This document shows, piece after piece, positions 15,949 through 22,410 of a DNA stretch of 22,410 nucleotides. Under the pieces are notes generated by a model that searched no databases, was not told where the DNA came from, and saw only the letters and a list, made by a program, of their open reading frames with translations. A program made the position numbers and the translations under genes. Location: the NCBI GenBank assembly GCA_045805605.1, contig JBJMKX010000028.1, positions 1 through 22,410 of the forward strand, given 5' to 3'. How positions within the stretch are numbered: position 1 is the first letter of the stretch; each line of letters starts with the position of its first letter. The DNA is from DATBDE01 sp045805605 (GTDB taxonomy: Bacteria > Actinomycetota > Thermoleophilia > Solirubrobacterales > Solirubrobacteraceae).

Positions 15949-16794
15949 ATGGGAGGTCGACTCGCAGTCCTGGTCCTGATGCTCATCGCCGCGGTTCCGG
16001 GCGACGCCTGGGCGCTCGCCGGCGGCGCCACCGGGTCGGGTGGCGGCGGTGGCGGTGGCGGCTTCAGCGGCGGGGGCGGTGGTGGCGGGTACTACGGCGG
16101 TAGCGGCGGCTCGGGCAGCGGCGGCAAGGGCAGCTGGATCGGGGCCATCGCGATCGTCGGCGGCGTCATCCTGTCCATGGTCCTGATCCAGATGCTGGCC
16201 CGGCGGCGCCAGCGTCCGGGCTTCCAGGGCACGAAGCGCCGCGGCCACGAGGCGCGGGCGCGGGCCAAGCGCGCCGAGAGCACGGCCAAGGCGGCGCAGG
16301 CCGACGACGGCTACTGGGATCCGGACGAGCTCAAGGCGCGCGTCCGCGAAGCGTTCTTTCCCGTGCAGTCATCGTGGTCGCAGCGCGACGTCTCCCCCTC
16401 GCGCGCGTACGTGTCCGAGGCCCTCTACAAGCGCCACGAGCTCCAGCTCGAGGGCCTCGAACGCCAGGATCGGGTCAACCGCATCGAGGACCTCGCGCTC
16501 GACGACATCGACATCGTCCGGGTGGTGAACGTCACCGACGACGGGCAGGACCGGTTCGTCGCGTTCCTCCAGTGCCGCGCGCGCGACTGGATGGAGGACA
16601 CCGAGACCGGTGAGATGGTCAACGGCAACAAGCTGGCCCCCACGACCTTCCAGCAGTACTGGTCCTTCGTTCGCGATCCACAGCGCGGCTGGGTCCTCGA
16701 CGAGATCCAGCAGGGCGAGGAGGGCGACTACCACATGAAGGCGAAGGACATCGACACCGACGATGGGCCTGCTCGGCCGGCTGCTCGGGCGTGA
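15949..16794 (+). CDS. Tim44-like domain protein with signal peptide, Gly-rich linker and membrane helix
   Basis: 281 residues. Residues 1-23 look like a signal peptide (LAVLVLMLIAAVPGDAWA, cleavage near AWA). Residues 25-61 are almost pure Gly/Ser with a few aromatic residues. A membrane helix follows at about 62-84 (WIGAIAIVGGVILSMVLIQM), then a basic Ala/Arg-rich stretch, and from about 125 a Tim44-like domain (PDELKARVREAFFPVQSSWS onwards to WVLDEIQQGEEG). In the family this fold binds membranes or unfolded protein partners; bacterial roles are poorly known. The large upstream extension of the frame is antisense to glyA and rejected. Overlaps the next gene by 32 nt, so the two are probably expressed together. 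Confidence 0.8.
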   Translation: MGGRLAVLVLMLIAAVPGDAWALAGGATGSGGGGGGGGFSGGGGGGGYYGGSGGSGSGGKGSWIGAIAIVGGVILSMVLIQMLARRRQRPGFQGTKRRGHEARARAKRAESTAKAAQADDGYWDPDELKARVREAFFPVQSSWSQRDVSPSRAYVSEALYKRHELQLEGLERQDRVNRIEDLALDDIDIVRVVNVTDDGQDRFVAFLQCRARDWMEDTETGEMVNGNKLAPTTFQQYWSFVRDPQRGWVLDEIQQGEEGDYHMKAKDIDTDDGPARPAARA

Positions 16795-17413
16795 GCCGGA
16801 CGCCGACCGGCGCGGCGCCGACGTCGCCGCCCGGCTGGAGGCCCTCTCCCAGCTCGATCCGAAGTGGTCGACCGAGGCGCTGCGGCGGCGGGTGCGCGAC
16901 GTGTTCTTCGCGGTCGAGCGGTCGTGGATCGAGCGCGACCCGTCGGTCGGCGAGCCATTCATGGCGGCGCAGCTTCAGGCTTCGCAGCGGCTGCGCATCG
17001 AGGGGCTCGTGCGCCAGCACCGGGTCCACCAGCTCGAGAACCCGCTGATCGAGGACCTCGACTTCGTGGCGATGGAGGAGTCGCCGGCGCGCGTGACCGC
17101 GCTGCTGGACATGTCCCTGGTCGAGTCGATCCTCGACGACAACTCCGGGGCGTTGGTGGCCGGGCAGGCGGGGGTCAAGGTGCGTCGGCGCCAGTTCTGG
17201 ACCTTCGACTGGGACCGCACCGCCTGGGTGCTGGCCGACGTCGAGCAGCCCGACGCGGGCGCCCGGCACCTGAACGCGCCGCTCGTGGGCGGCGACTTCG
17301 CGTCGCTCTCGCCGGAGATGATCCTGCGCGAGCGCTACGCAAGCGGGGAGATCTCGCTCGAGGACTTCGAGCGCGAGATGGCCGCCCTGCTGCAGCGCGA
17401 GCCGACGAATTGA
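16763..17413 (+). CDS. Soluble Tim44-like protein with C-terminal SHOCT-type helix
   Basis: 216 residues, no signal peptide or membrane helix. Residues 34-165 parallel the upstream protein (EALRRRVRDVFFAVERSWIE against DELKARVREAFFPVQSSWSQ; LRIEGLVRQHRVHQLENPLI against LQLEGLERQDRVNRIEDLAL), so the two genes are diverged duplicates. Residues about 187-211 (MILRERYASGEISLEDFERE) match the short SHOCT oligomerisation motif. The ATG at 16763 overlaps the upstream gene by 32 nt in another frame and has no strong ribosome-binding site, suggesting coupling. Function unknown; likely a cytoplasmic partner of the membrane-bound paralogue. Confidence 0.8.
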   Translation: MGLLGRLLGREPDADRRGADVAARLEALSQLDPKWSTEALRRRVRDVFFAVERSWIERDPSVGEPFMAAQLQASQRLRIEGLVRQHRVHQLENPLIEDLDFVAMEESPARVTALLDMSLVESILDDNSGALVAGQAGVKVRRRQFWTFDWDRTAWVLADVEQPDAGARHLNAPLVGGDFASLSPEMILRERYASGEISLEDFEREMAALLQREPTN

Positions 17414-17517
17414 CGACGTCGACGTCGCCGTGCTCGGAGCCCGGCTGAGCGCCGCGCGGGAGGCGGGTCGGCGGGCAGCTCAGCGGACATGTCCTGGATG
17501 GGGTCGGCGTCCTGAGC
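17414..17517. terminator. Convergent intergenic region with stem-loops
   Basis: 104 bp between the convergent Tim44-like and YrdC-like genes. GCTCAG (17478-17483) pairs with CTGAGC (17512-17517), extended after a bulge by GAC/GTC, around a loop of about 20 nt. GCTGAGC (17444-17450) can compete for the same arm (17478-17484). A 10-bp palindrome, GGACATGTCC, lies at 17485-17494. No T-runs on either side, so any terminator function is unproven. Confidence 0.3.
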
Positions 17518-18144
17518 TCAAGGCGCCTCGACGTCCAGCGCGCGCACCAGGGTCGCCTCGCCCACCGCCCCCTTCCGAACGACGGTCCACCGCCCCTCGC
17601 GCGCGTAGGCGCGCAGGTCGACCACCGTCGACGCGGTTCCGGGCAGTTCGCCGCCGTCGAGCACGCAGTCGGCGCCGTGGCGGATCTCGCCCGGCACGTC
17701 GGCGAGGCGCCGCGGCGCCGGCTCGCCCGCACGGTTGGCGCTGGACTGCAGAACCGGCCAGCGCATCGCCGCGAGGGGGGCCAGCGAGTCGGGCAGCGCG
17801 GGGACGCGCAGGCCGAGGGTGTCGGGGTCGGGGCCGCAGGCGAGGGGGAAGCGGCGCGCGGGGTTCGGCAGCAGCACGGTCACGCCCCCCGGCAGCAGCC
17901 GCTCGAGCGCCGCGCGGGTCCGGCGGTCGAGCTCGTGCAGCGCCGCCAGCGCGAGATCGAGCGAGAAGAACATCACCGCGGCCGGCTTGTCGGGGCGGCG
18001 ACCCTTGAGCGCGTAGAGGCGCTGCACGGCGCACTCGGCATCGGGGTCGCAGGCCAAGCCGTAGACGGTGTCGGCCGGGAACACCGCCACCCCGTCGGCG
18101 TGGATGCAGCGGGCGAAGGTGGCGGAATCGGCGGTCGTGATCAC
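17518..18144 (-). CDS. Threonylcarbamoyl-AMP synthase (YrdC/Sua5 family)
   Basis: 208 residues from the GTG at 18142-18144. Makes L-threonylcarbamoyl-AMP from threonine, bicarbonate and ATP, the first step of the t6A37 modification of ANN-decoding tRNAs. Typical motifs are AVFPADTVYGLACD near the N-terminus, LYALKGRRPDKPAAVMF (KGR and the basic substrate pocket), LRVPALPDS, SSANRAGEPAP, and ASTVVDL near the end. The length corresponds to the short bacterial TsaC/YrdC form without the extra Sua5 domain. The frame is open far upstream, but that part overlaps prmC; a TTG at 18159 is an alternative start. It sits 58 nt after prmC, the usual prfA-prmC-yrdC order seen in many bacteria. Confidence 0.92.
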   Translation of the reverse strand: MITTADSATFARCIHADGVAVFPADTVYGLACDPDAECAVQRLYALKGRRPDKPAAVMFFSLDLALAALHELDRRTRAALERLLPGGVTVLLPNPARRFPLACGPDPDTLGLRVPALPDSLAPLAAMRWPVLQSSANRAGEPAPRRLADVPGEIRHGADCVLDGGELPGTASTVVDLRAYAREGRWTVVRKGAVGEATLVRALDVEAP

Positions 18145-18202
18145 GCCGGTGCCCGTCCCCAAGCGACGACCGCGGGCAGTGAGCGCTTTGCCGGCGGCGC
18201 CC

Positions 18203-18931
18203 TCACCGCTGCCCGACGAGCACTCGCTCGATCCCGGCGAGGTCCCGGTGGCGCTCGACCTGCGCCAAGCCCACCTCGCGCATGAGCTCCTCCACCGGGC
18301 CGGCTTGGCCGGCGCCGACTTCGAGCGCCAGCCAGTCGGTGCGCCCGGCCGCCGCTGGCACCAGCTCGCGGATGACCTCGAGCCCGTCCGGCCCGGCGAA
18401 AAGACCGAGCGCCGGCTCGTGGCGCGTGATCTCCGGCGCCAGGCGGGCGCGCTCCGCGTCGGCGATGTAGGGCGGGTTGGAGACGATCGCGTCGAAGTCC
18501 CCGGACGGTACGAGGTCGGCCACCGCAAGCTCGACGTCGAGCCCCAGCCGCTCCGCGTTCGCGTGCGCGACCTCCACCGCCCTGCGCGAGACGTCGCTCG
18601 CCGTGACCGCCAGGTCCGGCCGCTCGTGCTTGAGCGCCAGCGCCACCGCGCCGCTGCCCGTCCCGACGTCGAGCACCGTTGCGCCCGTCGGCAGCCCAAG
18701 CGCCGCCTCGACCAGCGTCTCGGTCTCGGGACGGGGCACGATCACGCGCGGGTCCACCTCGAGCTCGAGGTGGCGGAAGCCCTTGCGCCCGACGATGTAC
18801 GCCACCGGCTCGCGCTTGCGCCGGCGCAGCACCATGGCCTGGAACGGCCGGACGGCATCGCCGGGCAGCTCGGCATCGGGATCGCGGTGCAGCGCCGCGC
18901 GGTCCACGCCCATCGCCGCTGCGAGCATCAC
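18203..18931 (-). CDS. prmC: Peptide chain release factor glutamine N5-methyltransferase (N-terminus probably extends to about 19012)
   Basis: Methylates the GGQ glutamine of release factors using SAM. Counting from the GTG at 18931: PRPETE (66-71), the SAM loop VLDVGTGSGAVAL (86-98), acidic D113 in ASDVSRRA, and the catalytic NPPY (152-155). 242 residues is short for the family. The same frame continues upstream to the prfA stop with GITVRDALDSA, then ARVESPRLDAE, a typical PrmC N-terminal domain, yet holds no ATG, GTG or TTG before 18931. A rare ATC (19010-19012, 269 aa) or CTG (19028-19030, 275 aa) start is therefore likely. The coordinates given are the first canonical start only. Directly downstream of prfA, whose product it modifies. 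Confidence 0.92.
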   Translation of the reverse strand: MMLAAAMGVDRAALHRDPDAELPGDAVRPFQAMVLRRRKREPVAYIVGRKGFRHLELEVDPRVIVPRPETETLVEAALGLPTGATVLDVGTGSGAVALALKHERPDLAVTASDVSRRAVEVAHANAERLGLDVELAVADLVPSGDFDAIVSNPPYIADAERARLAPEITRHEPALGLFAGPDGLEVIRELVPAAAGRTDWLALEVGAGQAGPVEELMREVGLAQVERHRDLAGIERVLVGQR

Positions 18932-19019
18932 CTCGGCGTCCAGCCGCGGCGACTCGACCCGCGCCGCGCGCAGCGGGATCGTCGCGCTGTCGAGCGCGTC
19001 GCGGACGGTGATGCCGGTG

Positions 19020-20066
19020 CTAGGCGGCAGCGCTTTCGAGTCGCTCGCGGCGCTCGAGGTCCCACAGCGCCTCGGTGAACTCGTCGAGCTCGCCGGCGAG
19101 GATCGCGTCGAGGTTGTGGGCCGTGTGCCTGACGCGGTGGTCGGTCACGCGCCCCTGCGGGAAGTTGTAGGTGCGTATCTTCTCCGCCCGCTCACCCGTC
19201 CCGACCTGGGCGCGGCGCTCGGCCGCCTCGGCCGCCTGCTGCTCGGCGAGCTTCTGCTCATACAGGCGCGCCCGCAGCACGCGCATTGCCTTCTCGCGGT
19301 TCTGCAGCTGCGACTTCTCGTCCTGCATCGCCACCACGACGCCGGTGGGCTTGTGGGTGATGCGCACCGCCGAGTCGGTGGTGTTGACCGACTGGCCGCC
19401 CGGACCGGAGGAGCGATAGACGTCGATCTGCAGGTCGTTGGCGTCCACGTCGACGTCCACATCCTCGGCCTCGGGCAGGACCGCCACCGTCGCGGTCGAG
19501 GTGTGAATGCGGCCCTGGGACTCGGTCTCGGGCACGCGCTGGACCCTGTGCGTGCCGCCCTCGTACTTGAACACCGAGTAGGCGCCGTCGCCCTTGATCG
19601 CGAACGTGTAAGCGCCGTCGGCGGACTCGAGCGGCTCGACCTTGAAGCCGCGCCGCTCGGCGTAGCGGCTGAGCATGCGGTAGAGATCGCCGGCCCAGAT
19701 CGACGCCTCGTCGCCGCCGGCGCCGGCGCGGATCTCCACGATGACGTTCTTGTCGTCGTTGGGGTCGCGCTCGAGCATCGCGAGGCGGATCTCCTCCTCG
19801 AGCTGCTCCATGCGCCGGCGGGCGGTCTCGAGCATCTCCCGCACCTCGGGGTCATCGGCGCCCTCCTCGAGAAGCTCCTCCGCGCCGGCGGCATCGTCGG
19901 CGGCGCGGCGCCACTCCTCGGCGAGCTTGGCCGCCGGCTCGAGGTCGCGGTAGGCGCGCCCGGCCTCGGCCAGGCGGGCGCGGTCCCCGATAACGTCGGG
20001 GTCGGCCATGTCCTCCTGGGCCTGCGCGTAGCGGGCCTCGATCTGGTCAACGAGCTGCTCGATCAG
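19020..20066 (-). CDS. prfA: Peptide chain release factor 1
   Basis: 348 residues from CTG 20064-20066. RF1 reads UAA/UAG and triggers peptide release. The GGQ loop is seen in SSGPGGQSVNTTDSAVRIT; the anticodon-mimic region is followed by RVPETESQGRIHTSTATVAV (PET matches the PxT tripeptide of RF1, as opposed to SPF of RF2); TYNFPQGRVTDHR and HNLDAILAGELD close the protein. The conserved N-terminus (IEQLVDQIEARYAQAQEDMA) begins right after a CTG with GAGGGGG about nine bases upstream. No ATG, GTG or TTG exists there: the next upstream in-frame start is TTG at 20159, inside the divergent kinase gene, and the first internal ATG would remove 19 conserved residues. The start region forms a small hairpin. 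Confidence 0.94.
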   Translation of the reverse strand: MIEQLVDQIEARYAQAQEDMADPDVIGDRARLAEAGRAYRDLEPAAKLAEEWRRAADDAAGAEELLEEGADDPEVREMLETARRRMEQLEEEIRLAMLERDPNDDKNVIVEIRAGAGGDEASIWAGDLYRMLSRYAERRGFKVEPLESADGAYTFAIKGDGAYSVFKYEGGTHRVQRVPETESQGRIHTSTATVAVLPEAEDVDVDVDANDLQIDVYRSSGPGGQSVNTTDSAVRITHKPTGVVVAMQDEKSQLQNREKAMRVLRARLYEQKLAEQQAAEAAERRAQVGTGERAEKIRTYNFPQGRVTDHRVRHTAHNLDAILAGELDEFTEALWDLERRERLESAAA

Positions 20067-20078
20067 GGGTCTGACCCC
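20066..20078. promoter_or_regulatory. Perfect inverted repeat over the prfA start
   Basis: GGGGTC-T-GACCCC. On the prfA mRNA it can fold as GGGGU/ACCCC with a 3-nt loop, covering most of the GAGGGGG ribosome-binding site and ending in the C of the proposed CUG start. It also lies in the tiny divergent region with the GHMP kinase, so it could be a DNA operator. Similar GGGGTC..GACCCC dyads occur as dispersed repeats in many bacteria (recollection, not checked). Confidence 0.45.
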
Positions 20079-20121
20079 CTCGAGGGTCCTTGTGGGTTTG
20101 CTGCTTGCGAGTGTATGTGCC

Positions 20122-20970
20122 GTGCCGACCGCTCCCGCGCGCGCCGCCCTGCTCGGCAACCCGTCGGACGGGTACGGCGGCGCGGTGGTGGCGTTCGCGT
20201 TTACCGACTTCGTCGCCGGCGTGGAGCGGTGCGAGGGCATCGACGCCCATCCCGATGCGGTGCCGCTCCTGCGGGCAGCCGCCCGCCGCGCCGACGCCGC
20301 CGACGCGGGGCTGCGGCTGCGCACGACGATCCCGCGTGAGGTCGGCCTCGGCGGGTCGAGCGCGATCGTCATCGCGGCGCTGCGGGCCCTGGGGGTCGAC
20401 CTGCCGCCGGACGAGCTGGCGCGGGTGGCGCTGGCGGTCGAGGCCGAGGATCTCGGGATCGCCGCCGGCCTGCAGGATCGGCTCGTCCAGGCACACGGCG
20501 GGGTGCTGGTGATGGACTTCGGCGCGGGCACCGTCGAGGCGCTCGACCCGGGTCTGCTGCCGCCGCTCTACGTCGCCTGGCGAGAGGATGCGGGCGCGCC
20601 GTCCGGGCGCTTCCACGGCGACCTGCGTGCGCGGTTTCAGCGCGGCGAGCGCGCCGTCGTCGCCGCGATGGCCGAGCTCGCGGACGTGGCCCGTGCTGGC
20701 GCGGCGGCCCTGCGCGTCGGCGACCACACGCGGTTGCACCGCCTCGTCGACCGCACCTTCGACCTCAGGTCGTCGTTCGCCGAACTGGACCCACGCCACG
20801 TGCGGATGGTCGAGCTGGCGCGCGCGGCGGGCGCGAGCGCGAACTTCGCGGGCAGCGGCGGCGCGATCGCGGGCACGCTGCCCGACCCGGAGGCCTTCGA
20901 CGCCCTGCGCACCGCCCTCCGCGCCGAGGGCTGCGACGCGATCCGGCCGAGCATCGGCCCTGGGCCATAG
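20122..20970 (+). CDS. GHMP-family small-molecule kinase (glucuronokinase-like)
   Basis: 282 residues. The N-terminal motif is APARAALLGNPSDGYGG (4-20). The ATP-binding phosphate loop is IPREVGLGGSSAIVIAALRA (70-89), with GIAAGLQDRLVQAHGG (112-127; likely base D119) and the C-terminal motif AGSGGAIAG (243-251). NPSDGYGG and GLQDR.VQ.HGG are closer to sugar-acid kinases of the glucuronokinase group than to homoserine or mevalonate kinase, but the substrate is not certain. GTG at 20122 starts just before the conserved motif; GTG at 20092 (ten residues longer) has a better ribosome-binding site, GAGGG, and is a real alternative. It lies antisense between prfA and the DUF1385 gene, an interruption of the otherwise minus-strand translation cluster, and converges on the DUF1385 gene through the hairpin at 20957-21049. 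Confidence 0.85.
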   Translation: MPTAPARAALLGNPSDGYGGAVVAFAFTDFVAGVERCEGIDAHPDAVPLLRAAARRADAADAGLRLRTTIPREVGLGGSSAIVIAALRALGVDLPPDELARVALAVEAEDLGIAAGLQDRLVQAHGGVLVMDFGAGTVEALDPGLLPPLYVAWREDAGAPSGRFHGDLRARFQRGERAVVAAMAELADVARAGAAALRVGDHTRLHRLVDRTFDLRSSFAELDPRHVRMVELARAAGASANFAGSGGAIAGTLPDPEAFDALRTALRAEGCDAIRPSIGPGP

Positions 20971-21049
20971 CGCGTCGTCGCTGGCAAGGACGCACCGGGC
21001 ACGGCGAACGCCGAGGACGCCGCCAGCGGCGGCGCGAATGGCCCAGGGC
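20957..21049. repeat. Long hairpin between convergent genes, copy 2 of the structured repeat
   Basis: Outer arms GCCCTGGGCCAT (20957-20968) and 21038-21049 are a perfect 12-bp inverted repeat. After a 2x1 internal loop, 20971-20985 pairs with 21022-21036 over 15 positions (two wobbles). Then comes the internal loop AAGGACGCA (20986-20994) facing GAGGACGCC (21013-21021), and a small inner hairpin around 21003-21012. The left arm encodes the last residues of the kinase, whose TAG follows at 20968-20970; the right arm ends at the DUF1385 stop. It may terminate both convergent transcripts, but the loop shared with 4385-4550 suggests a distinct element family. Confidence 0.8.
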
Positions 21050-22047
21050 TAGGCGACGACTTCGATGCCGACGAGCTCGTCGGCATCCTGCTCGCCCGGC
21101 TTCTCGACCTCGAGCACCGCGTCGAGGGCGGCGATGGCGACGGCGAGCTGGTCGTGATCGGGCTCGCGCGTCGTGAGCTTCTGGAGCTGGAGCCCCGGCC
21201 ACATCACCGCGCGCACCCAGGCCTTGTTGCGGTTGCGACCGGCCCACTTGATGATCTCGAACGAAATCCCGGCGATCAGCGGCACGCCGAGGATGCGCGT
21301 GATGACGAGCAGCCACCACGCCGGCAGGCCGATCGGGGCGAAGACGAAGATGGCCACGATCATCACGATGAGCAGGAAGCTCGTGCCGCAGCGCGGATGC
21401 AGGCGCGAGAACCGTGCCGCGTTCGCCGGCGTCAGCTCGACACCGGCCTCGTAGGCCGCGATCGTCTTGTGCTCGGCGCCGTGGTATTCGAACACGCGCC
21501 GGAGGTCCTTCAGCCGGGAGAGCAGGACGAGGTACCCGAGGAAGATCGCCGTCCGCACGATTCCCTCGATGAGCCAGAACAGGAAGGCGGAGCCGATCGC
21601 GTCCTTGATCAGGCTCGTCAACCCCACCGGCACGACGAAGAACAGGCCGATTGCGAACGCCAGCGCGACGACGATCGTGCCCGCCCACATGCCGCCCGAG
21701 ATCGGTTCCTCCTGGTCTGGGACCTGGGCGTTGGCAGAGATGCCGAGCGCCTTGAAGCCGATGACGAGCGACTCGGCGAGCGCGACGACGCCGCGGATGA
21801 TGGGCAGCCGGTAGGCGCGGTGCTTCTTCGTCTGAGAGACGAGGGGCTCGCTGCGGATCTCGATGTCCCCGAGCTCGCTCTTGGGCGCGCCCTCAGGGCG
21901 GGGCAGCCGGACGGCGACCGCCCACGTCGAGACGCCGCGCATCATCACGCCCTCGAGCACCGCCTGGCCGCCCACGGGCTTGTCGCGGGCAGCCATCAGC
22001 GCGCCGTCGGGGAGGCGGGTGTCCTCGCTCGCGGCGGCGACGCTCAC
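21049..22047 (-). CDS. DUF1385 (YqhQ-type) membrane protein
   Basis: 332 residues. Family marks are VGGQAVLEGVMMRG (25-38), EYHGAEHKTIAAYE (187-200) and HPRCGTSFLLIV (217-228). About four hydrophobic segments are visible (near 122-143, 155-176, 222-240 and 243-262). The histidine/cysteine motifs look like a metal or catalytic site, but the family's function is not established. GTG at 22047, 15 nt after rpmE, is the longest plausible start; ATG at 21996 (MAARDKPVGGQ), directly before the conserved motif, is an equally credible alternative. An rpmE - DUF1385 - prfA order is known in other actinobacteria, here with the kinase inserted. The C-terminal 30 residues are acidic. Confidence 0.9.
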   Translation of the reverse strand: MSVAAASEDTRLPDGALMAARDKPVGGQAVLEGVMMRGVSTWAVAVRLPRPEGAPKSELGDIEIRSEPLVSQTKKHRAYRLPIIRGVVALAESLVIGFKALGISANAQVPDQEEPISGGMWAGTIVVALAFAIGLFFVVPVGLTSLIKDAIGSAFLFWLIEGIVRTAIFLGYLVLLSRLKDLRRVFEYHGAEHKTIAAYEAGVELTPANAARFSRLHPRCGTSFLLIVMIVAIFVFAPIGLPAWWLLVITRILGVPLIAGISFEIIKWAGRNRNKAWVRAVMWPGLQLQKLTTREPDHDQLAVAIAALDAVLEVEKPGEQDADELVGIEVVA

Positions 22048-22062
22048 GTGGCTCGAGGCGTC

Positions 22063-22272
22063 TTAGCCGCGGCGGCGCTTGGCGGCGCGGCGCTGGAAAC
22101 GCTCGACTCGGCCACCGGTGTCCACCAGCTTCTGCTTGCCGGTGTAGAACGGATGGCAGTTCGAGCAGATCTCGACGTGAAGCTCGGGCTTCGTGGAGCG
22201 CGTCGTGAACTCGTTTCCGCACGTGCAGCGCACGTGGGCCTCGACGTACTCGGGATGGATCTCGGTCTTCAT
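22063..22272 (-). CDS. rpmE: Ribosomal protein bL31
   Basis: 69 residues, large-subunit protein bridging the subunits. It is the zinc-binding (C+) form, with C16 and C18 in VRCTCGNEF and C36 and C39 in ICSNCHPFYTG. The family signature HPFYTGKQKLVDTGGRVERF is complete and the C-terminus is a basic tail. ATG at 22272; a TAGACT -10-like hexamer at 22283-22288 lies so close that a very short leader or leaderless transcript is possible (weak). First complete gene of the minus-strand cluster. Confidence 0.96.
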   Translation of the reverse strand: MKTEIHPEYVEAHVRCTCGNEFTTRSTKPELHVEICSNCHPFYTGKQKLVDTGGRVERFQRRAAKRRRG

Positions 22273-22308
22273 CTCACGATCCAGTCTAGTGGGGAACCCA
22301 AGGGTCGA

Positions 22309-22410
22309 TCAGGGCTGCGGCAGCACCTGGGTCACGGGCTGGACGATCGTCTCATCCGGCTGCTCGCACACGTCGGTGAGGGCATGCCCGCGGCGCACGA
22401 CGCCGCCTCC
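22309..22410 (-). CDS. C-terminal tail of an unidentified gene (5' part outside window)
   Basis: 33 residues in the minus frame up to TGA at 22309-22311: ...RRGHALTDVCEQPDETIVQP and then VTQVLPQP. Pro/Gln/Val-rich end, not recognised; it does not look like Rho, a frequent neighbour of rpmE. Open frame and plausible codon usage support coding, but it is too short for assignment. Confidence 0.45.
   Translation of the reverse strand, partial: GGGVVRRGHALTDVCEQPDETIVQPVTQVLPQP

Noticed and set aside
16024..16131. GGC/GGT-rich tract as a DNA repeat element
   Set aside because: It encodes the Gly-rich linker of the Tim44-like protein in frame; a coding feature rather than an independent repeat.
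20066..20159. TTG at 20157-20159 as the prfA start
   Set aside because: It would overlap the divergent kinase gene and add 31 residues unlike RF1; the CTG at 20066 with a good ribosome-binding site fits the family better, although not proven.

Overview
The window is about 22.4 kb of very GC-rich bacterial chromosome with mostly housekeeping content, usually with only a few bases between neighbouring genes. Strong GC third-position bias makes many long antisense frames, which I discounted. Gene content and protein style (Tim44/SHOCT proteins, an R2lox-type oxidase, a DUF1385 protein next to rpmE and prfA, a TagO/WecA-type transferase, an actinobacterial-style gamma subunit) suggest a high-GC actinobacterium, probably Thermoleophilia/Solirubrobacterales. 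That placement is inference; no rRNA is present.

Layout, left to right. (1) 1-6829, minus strand: the F1Fo ATP synthase operon in transcription order, a small AtpI-position membrane protein, atpB, atpE, atpF, atpH, atpA, atpG and atpD (3' end cut by the window). A candidate promoter lies near 6969-6998. Most junctions overlap by 1-4 nt or are short. The exception is a 163-nt gap between atpF and atpH, filled by a long nested hairpin. (2) 7282-9950, minus strand: a broken (frameshifted) anti-sigma-type ATPase, an MBL-fold/double-rhodanese sulfur protein, a small cupin and a universal-stress-like protein. (3) 10067-12097, plus strand: a four-domain signalling protein (receiver, GAF, PP2C/SpoIIE, HATPase). 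(4) 12094-15921, minus strand: glyA, a WecA/TagO-type glycosyl-phosphate transferase, an R2lox-like di-metal oxidase and a second cupin. (5) 15949-17413, plus strand: two paralogous Tim44-like proteins. (6) 17518-20066, minus strand: prfA, prmC and the YrdC/Sua5 protein. (7) 20122-20970, plus strand: a GHMP kinase. (8) 21049-22410, minus strand: the tail of an unknown gene, rpmE and a DUF1385 membrane protein.

The conserved blocks work together in the expected ways: ATP synthesis; serine/glycine one-carbon metabolism beside envelope polymer initiation; and translation termination (RF1 and its glutamine methyltransferase) with tRNA t6A formation and ribosomal protein bL31.

The most interesting signals are not genes. 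Two intergenic elements (4385-4550 and 20957-21049) share an unusual architecture: a long stem closing with UGGC/GCCA, a symmetric 9x9 internal loop with AAGGACGCA on one side and GAGGACGC(A/C) on the other, and a different inner hairpin. The stems differ in sequence but keep pairing, as expected for a structured RNA or mobile hairpin family. Other notable points: two 7-bp tandem arrays whose first unit supplies the stop codon of the upstream gene; prfA and prmC both lacking a canonical start codon at the conserved N-terminus, with a hairpin over the probable CTG start of prfA; a one-base frameshift in an anti-sigma ATPase; and an R2lox-like oxidase with the cross-link Val/Tyr pair, directly followed by a cupin gene.
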